The notes under the pieces are model-generated. The model was not told the DNA's origin, searched no databases, and saw nothing but the letters and a program-made list of their open reading frames with translations. Positions 1 through 5,229 of a stretch of DNA of 7,360 bases are shown piece by piece. This stretch comes from Emcibacter sp. (lineage in GTDB: Bacteria; Pseudomonadota; Alphaproteobacteria; Sphingomonadales; Emcibacteraceae). The translations under genes were made by a program, and so were the position numbers. Each line of letters begins with the position of its first letter. Position 1 is the first letter of the stretch. Where the stretch lies: positions 1 to 7,360 of the forward strand of contig JAGLJX010000111.1 in assembly GCA_023142175.1 (NCBI GenBank), in the 5' to 3' direction.

Positions 1-251
1 AAGACCGCAGGAGCGCTCTTTTTAACCAAAGACTCTGCACTCTCGCTGAGAACAGCCCCTTGGTCGAGCCAATGAGCCACTCTATCAGCTTTCACAAGCA
101 CATTCTTTTCAGCCTCTTCTTCAAAGGGATTGTACCAACCTAGATTTTCTAGGTATTTGCCATCCCTTGGCGAACGTGATTCAATCAAAACAATACGGTA
201 GAAAGGACGATTCTTTCTCCCTTGTTGACGTAGTCGTATTTTTAATGCCAT
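1..251 (-). CDS. rpsP: 30S ribosomal protein S16 (3' part cut off by window edge)
   Basis: S16 is a small-subunit ribosomal protein that binds 16S rRNA during 30S assembly. About 83 codons are visible. The start MALKIRLRQQGRKN, the SPRDGKY motif and the LGWYNPF stretch identify the family; the C-terminus lies beyond base 1. The ATG at 249-251 is 3 nt after the ffh stop, and the ribosome-binding site AGAGG lies inside the last ffh codons, so translation is probably coupled to ffh. The gene order ffh-rpsP is common in both Alphaproteobacteria and Chlamydiota. The protein itself fits the chlamydial type: RLRQQGRKN rather than the alphaproteobacterial RLARGGAKK, and a HWLDQGA...LVKKSAPAV region like chlamydial S16. 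That lineage assignment is from memory and was not searched. Base composition here is about 42% GC, lower than the neighbouring part of ffh. Confidence 0.93.
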   Translation of the reverse strand, partial: MALKIRLRQQGRKNRPFYRIVLIESRSPRDGKYLENLGWYNPFEEEAEKNVLVKADRVAHWLDQGAVLSESAESLVKKSAPAV

Positions 252-254
252 TTG

Positions 255-1571
255 CTAACCTCTCATCATTTTTTCCAACATTTTCTTGTTGGGAGCTTTT
301 TTAAATAACTGTTTGGACCGTTTGAAGCTTTTCTTCAACTTATTCACATCACCAACGGTTCTTCCGCTGCCACGAGCTATCCGTTTGGTCCGACTAATCG
401 ATAGCTCATCCTTCTCCTGCCGCTCTCTTGTGGTCATCGACAAGATAATAGACTCAATCTTGGAAAACTCCCCCTCAGATTGGTCGAGGTTGGGCATCTT
501 GGACGCCCCCGGGAGCATCTTCAGAAGCCCCTTGATCGACCCCATCTTCCGTACCGCTTGCATCTGCTTGAGATAGTCCTCGTACGTAAACGATGCCTTA
601 TGAACCTTCTCCTCGAGCTCTTTTGCCTCTTCGTCGCTGATATACTCCTGGGCCTTCTTCACCAAGTTGATCGCATCGCCCATTCCCAAGATCCGATCCG
701 CCATCGACCGCGCATCAAAGAGCTGCAAATCATCCAGCCTCTCGCCAATCCCCTCGAACTTGAGCGGCTTCCCAGTCACCTCTCGGATCGAAATCGCCGC
801 GCCCGCACGCGTATTGCTGTCGAGCATCGTCAAAATCGACCCTGTCATCGTCAGCCGACGATCAAACTCCGCAGCGGCTTTCACCGCATCCTGGCCCGTC
901 GCCGCATTGGCCACAAAGAGGATCTCCGTCGGAGAGAGCTTCTCCTTGATCTTCTCCAGCTGGACCATCATCTCTTCATCGACATGAAGACGACCCGCCG
1001 TATCAAGCATCACCACATCAAAGCCCTGCAATTTCGCCGCCGTAATGGCGCGCTTGGCAATATCAACCGGAGTTTGACCGGGGATAATGGGCAAGGTCGG
1101 CACATCAATTTGTTTTCCGAGAATTTCAAGCTGTTCCATCGCCGCCGGACGCTGCACGTCAAGTGAAGCCATCAGAACTTTTTTACGTTCTTTGTTTTTT
1201 AAACGCTTGGCAATTTTCGCAGTTGATGTTGTTTTACCGGAACCCTGCAAGCCAACCATCAGCATCGGCACCGGCGACGGCGCATTCAGATCAATGGTCT
1301 TGGCATCGCCGCCAAGCATTTCAACCATCTGGTCATTAACTATTTTAACAACCATCTGGCCCGGCGTTACCGATTTGACAACTTCCTGGCCAATGGCTTT
1401 TTCTTTTACCTTGGCAATAAAGTTTTTAACGACCGGCAGGGCAACGTCCGCTTCGAGCAGCGCAAGACGCACTTCGCGCATAGCTTCGTCGACGTGGGCC
1501 TCGGATAGCGCACCACGTCTTTTAAGCTTATCAAATATACCGCCAAGTTTATCACTTAAACTGTCGAACAT
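255..1571 (-). CDS. ffh: Signal recognition particle protein Ffh (SRP54 GTPase), mosaic
   Basis: Ffh is the cytosolic GTPase that, with 4.5S RNA, captures signal sequences of nascent proteins and delivers them to FtsY and SecYEG. The 438-residue product has the N domain (about 1-90), the G domain with P-loop GLQGSGKTT (107-115), DVQRPAA (138-144), DTAGR (190-194) and GKPLKFEGIGE (267-277), and the M domain (about 295-438) with the RIARGSG RNA-binding motif (397-403). The usual TKLD is TMLD (248-251), and the usual DGDARGG is DSNTRAG. Residues 1 to about 190 resemble alphaproteobacterial Ffh. From about 200 on, including FTYEDYLKQM (328-337), it resembles chlamydial Ffh, and synonymous codon use changes at the same place (Glu 9 GAA:1 GAG before, 2 GAA:19 GAG after). 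Start: ATG with AAGAGAG upstream. The frame is intact, so the join could be an assembly chimera or a true recombinant. Confidence 0.95.
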   Translation of the reverse strand: MFDSLSDKLGGIFDKLKRRGALSEAHVDEAMREVRLALLEADVALPVVKNFIAKVKEKAIGQEVVKSVTPGQMVVKIVNDQMVEMLGGDAKTIDLNAPSPVPMLMVGLQGSGKTTSTAKIAKRLKNKERKKVLMASLDVQRPAAMEQLEILGKQIDVPTLPIIPGQTPVDIAKRAITAAKLQGFDVVMLDTAGRLHVDEEMMVQLEKIKEKLSPTEILFVANAATGQDAVKAAAEFDRRLTMTGSILTMLDSNTRAGAAISIREVTGKPLKFEGIGERLDDLQLFDARSMADRILGMGDAINLVKKAQEYISDEEAKELEEKVHKASFTYEDYLKQMQAVRKMGSIKGLLKMLPGASKMPNLDQSEGEFSKIESIILSMTTRERQEKDELSISRTKRIARGSGRTVGDVNKLKKSFKRSKQLFKKAPNKKMLEKMMRG

Positions 1572-1629
1572 ATCGCTCTCTTTATTAATTGCCTCATTTT
1601 AACCAAATGAATTTTTCATAACAAAAACA

Positions 1630-1659
1630 CACCAGTGGGCGAACCTTCGCTGACTGGTG
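1630..1659 (-). terminator. Hairpin plus T-run in the ffh leader (terminator, attenuator or sRNA end)
   Basis: CACCAGT (1630-1636) pairs with ACTGGTG (1653-1659), and an inner stem GCGA/TCGC (1639-1642 with 1647-1650) closes a 4-base loop. On the minus strand the stem is followed at once by TGTTTTTG (down to 1622), the layout of an intrinsic terminator. It sits between the candidate ffh promoter and the ffh start, 58 bases upstream of the ATG. On the plus strand no T-run follows. It could be an attenuator, the end of a short RNA, or a remnant of a lost upstream gene. Confidence 0.5.
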
Positions 1660-1705
1660 GACATCCTTGGACGCAATTCTTCTGCAAATCCTTGATAACG
1701 AGCGG

Positions 1706-1734
1706 AAAATATGGTGATTTAGCCCCAGAGTCAA
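1706..1734 (-). promoter_or_regulatory. Candidate sigma-70 type promoter for ffh
   Basis: On the minus strand, TTGACT (1729-1734, 5 of 6 to consensus) is followed after 17 bases by TATTTT (1706-1711, 4 of 6). Transcription would start near 1699, giving a leader of about 127 bases before the ffh ATG. That leader contains the hairpin at 1630-1659. Confidence 0.45.
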
Positions 1735-1770
1735 GTTCTTGTTTCCAGAAGCTCAAAAAAATGTAATAAG

Positions 1771-1799
1771 TTCACCAAAATTGGCTGCCAAATTATAAC
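1771..1799 (+). promoter_or_regulatory. Candidate promoter for the outer-membrane protein gene
   Basis: TTCACC (1771-1776, 4 of 6 to consensus), 17 bases, then TATAAC (1794-1799, 5 of 6). The start point would be near 1806, leaving a leader of about 30 bases. The spacer contains the 11-base palindrome TTGGC-T-GCCAA (1781-1791). Confidence 0.5.
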
Positions 1800-1836
1800 A
1801 ACTAAAGTGAAATATCCAAAAAGGGACCCTATAATA

Positions 1837-2505
1837 ATGTTTAACAAATCTAAAATCGCCCTGCTCGGTGCATCCGCGCTTGCAATGACCAACTTCCTGA
1901 CAATACAGGCACAGGCAGGTGTTGACGGTAATCCGTTTGAAGGACTTTATCTTGGCTTTAATGCAAATTATTCAAAAGTTACTGCCGACACCACTTATGA
2001 ATTACTAGATGCGGATACAAGTACATTTGGCGGCATCACATCCACTGACGATAGTGCCGGATATGGCGGCGTTTTATATGGCGGCATTGGTACCAACCTT
2101 TGGGGTCCTATGTATGTGGGTATCGAAGGTGGCCTTGGCATCAACGGTGGCACTTCAACGGTTTCTGATGGCGTGGCTTCCCTTGGGTTAAAGGCCGGTT
2201 TCTCATTTGACATTACCGGCCGCGTCGGCATGACCATTTCTGACAGCGTTCTTGTTTATGGACTTGGCGGCTATACTTCCATGAAATTCAGCGGCCGTGG
2301 CTTTGACGTTGAACAGTCAACAAGTCTGGGCGGATACCGTTATGGTGCGGGTTTTGAATTTGGCATTATGGAAGACATCGCCATTCGCGTAGAATATGTA
2401 AGAACCGAACATTCCGCCGTAACATGGTTTAATGGCGGTGACAGTTTCCGTTTCGACCCCAGCACACAAGTGATCAAAATCGGCGTGATCCTGCATATGG
2501 ACTGA
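1837..2505 (+). CDS. Small outer-membrane beta-barrel protein (Omp25/opacity-porin-like), exported
   Basis: Predicted 222-residue outer-membrane protein; its ligand or role cannot be told from sequence. Residues 1-27 are a Sec signal peptide: MFNKSKI basic start, a hydrophobic core, then AQA before GVDG as the likely cleavage site. The mature protein is rich in Gly, Tyr and alternating hydrophobic residues, with strand-like segments such as GLYLGFNANYS (37-47), ITGRVGMTISDSVLVYGLGGY (about 126-146) and IAIRVEYVRTEH (181-192), which is typical of 8-stranded Omp25/OmpA-like barrels in Alphaproteobacteria. The ATG at 1837 is preferred over an in-frame GTG at 1807: AAGGGA (1821-1826) is placed 10 bases before it, and the signal peptide begins there. 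Oddly, the protein ends ...IGVILHMD rather than with a terminal Phe or Trp, the usual BAM recognition residue. It stands alone, divergent from ffh and convergent with plsC. Confidence 0.8.
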   Translation: MFNKSKIALLGASALAMTNFLTIQAQAGVDGNPFEGLYLGFNANYSKVTADTTYELLDADTSTFGGITSTDDSAGYGGVLYGGIGTNLWGPMYVGIEGGLGINGGTSTVSDGVASLGLKAGFSFDITGRVGMTISDSVLVYGLGGYTSMKFSGRGFDVEQSTSLGGYRYGAGFEFGIMEDIAIRVEYVRTEHSAVTWFNGGDSFRFDPSTQVIKIGVILHMD

Positions 2506-2512
2506 GTATAAT

Positions 2513-2554
2513 TTGAAGGTCAGCGACTTACTTCTTATATGTCCTGACCTTCAA
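2513..2554. terminator. Inverted repeat between convergent genes, possible bidirectional terminator
   Basis: TTGAAGGTCAG (2513-2523) and CTGACCTTCAA (2544-2554) form a perfect 11-bp inverted repeat around a 20-base loop. It lies just after the barrel-gene stop and overlaps the stop and last codons of the acyltransferase gene. The loop is long and no strong T-run follows on either strand, so it is a weak intrinsic terminator at best. Confidence 0.4.
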
Positions 2555-3263
2555 CGCCCATCAGTTTTTCGCTGTGTATGACGACGTCCTGCCGAATCCG
2601 TTCCATGAATTCCTGCTTATCCAGACCCCGTTCAATAGCAGGGTGATATTCCAATACGACAGTACCTGGTTTGTTAAAAGGGCTTCCCTTCAGCCAATGA
2701 ACGCCCGTATTGGTCGAAGCGCAAATCACCGGAATATCCACTTCATTCTGCATATAATATACCCCGGACTTTAGTTTCTTACGTTTGCCAACGGGAATAC
2801 GGGTGCCTTCGACAAATAATAACAACGGAATTTTCTGCTTCACCAATATGCGGGCAATTTCGCCCGTTTTATCCTTAGCTTCGCCCTTGCCTCGATTAAT
2901 GGAAATAACCTCCATCTTTTCCAGAACCTGTTTGAAACCAAAAACCTTGAACAGCTCTGCCTTGGCAAGTGCCGTAAGATTCGGCATGCGACGATAAGTG
3001 ATTAAGGCCTCCAGATTGCTCATATGCTTACAACATAGAATAAAGCCCTTGTCTGTGGGGATATTTTCAAGACCGCGTTCTTCCACTTTAATTCCGCTGA
3101 TCTTGTCCAGCAGAAAAAATACCGCATCAAACCAAGCTGACAAACAACGCCGCATGGGTTTGGGTGATTTGAGAAAAGACGCCGGCACCAGAATCAGCAC
3201 AACATACAACGGTGCAGTTATCCAGAATAGAAAATTGAAAATCAGGGAACGTAGGTGACTCAT
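2535..3263 (-). CDS. plsC: 1-acyl-sn-glycerol-3-phosphate acyltransferase (PlsC/LPLAT family)
   Basis: This family acylates lysophosphatidic acid at the sn-2 position to give phosphatidic acid, at the cytoplasmic face of the inner membrane. The 242-residue product is a normal family length. An N-terminal membrane segment spans about residues 8-30. Block I is KHMSNLE with catalytic His80; the acidic partner five residues on is Glu85, so HX4E rather than the classical HX4D, a variant I associate with alphaproteobacterial members. Block II is SINRGKG (121-127), block III is FVEGTR (150-155), and block IV is around IPVI (177-180). The ATG is followed directly by the membrane segment, and a weak purine-rich AGATGAG lies about 9 bases upstream. 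The gene is monocistronic here, divergent from the efflux operon with its own promoter candidate. The acyl acceptor could be another lysolipid, so the symbol is by family. Confidence 0.87.
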   Translation of the reverse strand: MSHLRSLIFNFLFWITAPLYVVLILVPASFLKSPKPMRRCLSAWFDAVFFLLDKISGIKVEERGLENIPTDKGFILCCKHMSNLEALITYRRMPNLTALAKAELFKVFGFKQVLEKMEVISINRGKGEAKDKTGEIARILVKQKIPLLLFVEGTRIPVGKRKKLKSGVYYMQNEVDIPVICASTNTGVHWLKGSPFNKPGTVVLEYHPAIERGLDKQEFMERIRQDVVIHSEKLMGVEGQDI

Positions 3264-3298
3264 AAATAAATACTCATCTTTTTCAGGGGTTCGGGGCC

Positions 3299-3327
3299 AT
3301 GTTATTTATTTCAATGGGCTTTGTCAA
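3299..3327 (-). promoter_or_regulatory. Candidate sigma-70 type promoter for plsC
   Basis: On the minus strand, a perfect TTGACA (3322-3327), 17 bases, then TAACAT (3299-3304, 4 of 6). The start would be near 3292, about 28 bases before the plsC ATG. It does not overlap the efflux promoter. Confidence 0.5.
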
Positions 3328-3350
3328 AACAGCTTTTATCACGATTAATG

Positions 3351-3378
3351 TTGACAGTGCATATATCCCTGATATGTT
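3351..3378 (+). promoter_or_regulatory. Promoter of the RND efflux operon, extended -10 type
   Basis: A perfect TTGACA (3351-3356), 16 bases, then TATGTT (3373-3378, 4 of 6), preceded by TGA (3370-3372), which supplies the TGn of an extended -10. The start would be near 3385, about 45 bases before the adaptor ATG. Confidence 0.6.
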
Positions 3379-3386
3379 ATCACTGT
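3354..3386. promoter_or_regulatory. Nested dyad operator overlapping the efflux promoter
   Basis: ACAGTG (3354-3359) and CACTGT (3381-3386) are perfect inverted repeats. Inside them CATAT (3360-3364) and ATATG (3372-3376) form a second inverted pair around a 7-base centre. The two pairs are nearly concentric, offset by a 4-base bulge on the right. The dyad covers the -35, spacer and -10, the place where a TetR-type repressor would block RNA polymerase. Repressors of that family commonly control RND pumps, but no regulator gene is in the window, so the family is an inference. Confidence 0.5.
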
Positions 3387-3430
3387 AAACATAGAAATGA
3401 TTCTGTGTGTATTTTTTGCGCGAGAATTTA

Positions 3431-4654
3431 ATGACTGAGAATAGTGACAATATGGTTGAGAGTAATTCTGGAGTATCCTCCTTTTATGCCCGCAACAGGT
3501 TGCACATTGCCTTGGGAGGTTTTCTCATCATTGCCATAACTGGCGCAATTTTTTTAACCAGAGTTTCTGCATTGGCCGACCTGAATGATGATCAGGCGGC
3601 ACTGGCGCAGGCCCTCACTGTTAATGTCACAACCATTCAGGCAGTAGGTCACTATCAGGTAAAACAGAAATATTCCGGCAGCATCGTCGCAGGCCGGGAA
3701 AGCGATCACGGTTTTGACAAGGCCGGGATTCTGGCAGAAGTATTGGTTGATGAAGGCGATCAGGTTAAAAAGGGCGACATATTGGCTCGTCTGGATATGC
3801 GCCGTTTTGATGCGCGTGAAAGTGAACTTGCCGCCGGTCTGGCACAGGCAAGGGCGCTGAATGTGGAAACACAGGCCCTGCTTGATCGGGCCGAAACCAC
3901 CTTTACACGTTACAGCGTGCTTGTGGACAAAAAACATATATCCGAGCAGAAATTTGATCAGGTGAAATTTGATCTTCTCGCCCTGAAAGCCCGAAAGGTT
4001 GCCACCGCCGCCGCAGTGACAAGATCACAGGCGGCTTTAAAGAGTCTGGAGATTGACCGGGATCTGGCGAGCTTAACAGCCCGATTTGATGGCAGCGTGG
4101 TTCTGCGCTACCTTGATGAGGGAACAGCGCTTGGTGCTGGCACGTCCGTTTTGCGCCTGATAGAAGACCGCAAACTTGAAATTCATGTGGGTCTATCGCC
4201 TTCCGCAGTGCTTTCACTGGTGCTGGGGGATGTTTATATCTTTGACCATAAGGGCGGTAAAATCACAACCCGCTTGCGCTCCATCCTCAAAAGAGTGGAT
4301 CAATCCACCCGCACAGTTACCGCCATTTTTGATGTGACCGATGACAATATCAATATTCGCGCGGGCGGCCTCGCCCAACTGACCGTGAACAGAGATATTC
4401 AGCAGGACGGTTTCTGGCTGCCCAGCGTTGCACTAGCCGAAAGTCGGCGGGGGTTATGGAGCGTCTATAGCCTGAAACCCTATAAAGGCTCCGGTGTATA
4501 TGGCACCCTGTCCCGGCAGGAATTACAGGTGCTTTATACGGATTCCGATCATGTTTTTGTGCGCGGGACGCTACAGGACGGCGAACGGGTTATATCCGGT
4601 GGCACCCACCGTCTGGTTCCCGGCCAGCTGGTTCGAATAGCCGGGGATAACTAG
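3431..4654 (+). CDS. RND efflux periplasmic adaptor (membrane fusion protein, HlyD/AcrA family)
   Basis: The adaptor links an inner-membrane RND pump to an outer-membrane channel across the periplasm. From the ATG at 3431 the product is 407 residues, the usual size. One membrane segment (about 25-44) anchors it; there is no lipobox cysteine, so it is not a lipoprotein. A biotinyl-lipoyl-like half motif with EVLVDEGDQVKKGDILARLD lies at about 103-122, an Ala/Gln-rich coiled-coil hairpin at about 123-207, and the second lipoyl half with ARFDGSVVLRYLDEGTAL at 217-234. Beta-barrel and membrane-proximal domains follow, ending VPGQLVRIAGDN. An in-frame GTG at 3407 would add 8 residues; the ATG is preferred because the promoter allows a normal leader, although its ribosome-binding site (GCGAGAA) is weak. 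The pump gene starts 2 bases after the stop, so the two are one operon. The exported substrate cannot be inferred. Confidence 0.9.
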   Translation: MTENSDNMVESNSGVSSFYARNRLHIALGGFLIIAITGAIFLTRVSALADLNDDQAALAQALTVNVTTIQAVGHYQVKQKYSGSIVAGRESDHGFDKAGILAEVLVDEGDQVKKGDILARLDMRRFDARESELAAGLAQARALNVETQALLDRAETTFTRYSVLVDKKHISEQKFDQVKFDLLALKARKVATAAAVTRSQAALKSLEIDRDLASLTARFDGSVVLRYLDEGTALGAGTSVLRLIEDRKLEIHVGLSPSAVLSLVLGDVYIFDHKGGKITTRLRSILKRVDQSTRTVTAIFDVTDDNINIRAGGLAQLTVNRDIQQDGFWLPSVALAESRRGLWSVYSLKPYKGSGVYGTLSRQELQVLYTDSDHVFVRGTLQDGERVISGGTHRLVPGQLVRIAGDN

Positions 4655-4656
4655 CC

Positions 4657-5229
4657 ATGTGGAGCAATCTTTTCTTCCGCAACCGCCGTCTGACGACCCT
4701 TGCCATTGGACTGATTCTTGTGGCAGGGTTTTCCGCCATATCCTCCCTGCCACGACAGGAAGATCCAAGCCTTACCCATCGTTTTGATGCGGCCAACACC
4801 CCTTTTCCCGGTGCCAGCGCCGAACGGGTTGAAGCTCTGGTCACCGAACGGATTGAAGCCGCCCTAAGTGAGATTGATGAAATCAAACGCCTGAGAAGCA
4901 CATCACGCACTGGAATGTCAACGGTCAGCATCGAGTTTGAGGATTCGGTTCCAAAAGAAGATATTGAAAACCTGTGGTCACAGATTCGCGACAAGCTGAA
5001 GGATGCGGAGCGGGATATGCCCGAGGGTGCGGGAACACCCTATTTGCTGGACCGGGAATCTGCGGTTTTTACCTTTATGGTCGGCCTGACGTGGGATATA
5101 CCCACAGAGCCGCAGATTGATATATTAGGCCGTTTCGCCAAGGAATTTGAACGCATCATCTCGCCCATATCCGGCACGGAAGAAACCGAGTTTTTGGCGA
5201 GCTGGATGAAGAATATATTGTCACCATAG
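4657..5229 (+). CDS. RND efflux pump, inner-membrane permease: N-terminal piece before a frameshift
   Basis: This is the first part of an AcrB/HAE-1-like RND proton-driven pump, which exports compounds through the adaptor encoded just upstream. As read, it gives 190 residues ending in a premature TAG. It shows the first membrane helix (about 11-31: LTTLAIGLILVAGFSAIS), then the porter domain with LPRQEDPSL (31-39), FPGASAERVE (49-58), the SIEFEDSV stretch and LWSQIRDKLKDAERDMP. Homology holds up to ISGTEETEF (about residue 179); after that the residues LASWMKNILSP are out-of-frame translation. The true continuation is in the next frame from 5196. A single extra T in the T5 run at 5191-5195 would restore ETEFFGELDEEY, a normal RND sequence. 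The start ATG is 2 bases after the adaptor stop. If the frameshift is real, this truncated product cannot pump. Confidence 0.85.
   Translation: MWSNLFFRNRRLTTLAIGLILVAGFSAISSLPRQEDPSLTHRFDAANTPFPGASAERVEALVTERIEAALSEIDEIKRLRSTSRTGMSTVSIEFEDSVPKEDIENLWSQIRDKLKDAERDMPEGAGTPYLLDRESAVFTFMVGLTWDIPTEPQIDILGRFAKEFERIISPISGTEETEFLASWMKNILSP
5191..5195 (+). other. Frameshift site in the RND pump gene (T5 run)
   Basis: The reading frame of the pump changes here. Upstream homology ends ...TETEF and downstream homology resumes as GELDEEYIV in the -1 frame. Six T's would give an uninterrupted gene, so a one-base loss in the homopolymer is the simplest cause. The context G-TTT-TTG is not a canonical -1 slippery heptamer. 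Confidence 0.85.

Larger units (their letters stand above)
1572..1836. promoter_or_regulatory. Divergent intergenic region between ffh and the outer-membrane protein gene
   Basis: This 265-base stretch has no convincing coding sequence. It holds promoter candidates in both directions and a strong hairpin in the ffh leader, listed separately. A further TATAAT on the minus strand (1792-1797) has only a poor -35 and is a weaker alternative start for ffh transcription. The conserved SRP RNA loop sequence (GGAAGGAAGC-like) was looked for and is absent. Confidence 0.7.

Noticed and set aside
480..1166. Long plus-strand open frame antisense to ffh (228 codons), with others at 667-987 and 1087-1602
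   Set aside because: They lie fully opposite a well-conserved ffh frame, have low-complexity Arg/His/Leu or Ser/Thr-rich translations and no recognisable domain.
1622..1711. 4.5S SRP RNA gene (ffs) next to ffh
   Set aside because: The conserved SRP RNA tip sequence (GGAAGGAAGC-like) is absent from the region.
3336..3383. Direct repeat TTATCAC (3336-3342 and 3377-3383) in the plsC/efflux spacer
   Set aside because: Only 7 bases in AT-rich DNA; the second copy is already part of the dyad operator.
3397..3438. Possible 13-residue leader peptide (ATG at 3397) overlapping the adaptor start
   Set aside because: No ribosome-binding site and no regulatory amino-acid run; a short open frame is expected by chance.
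3554..4217. Minus-strand open frames opposite the adaptor gene (3554-3937, 3903-4217)
   Set aside because: Shadow frames of a clear adaptor gene, with no homology or start signals.
5188..5200. Programmed -1 ribosomal frameshifting in the pump gene
   Set aside because: The site reads G TTT TTG, so the slipped P-site codon would mispair at its first position, and I saw no obvious downstream pseudoknot. Programmed shifts are not known to me in RND pumps; a homopolymer indel is simpler.
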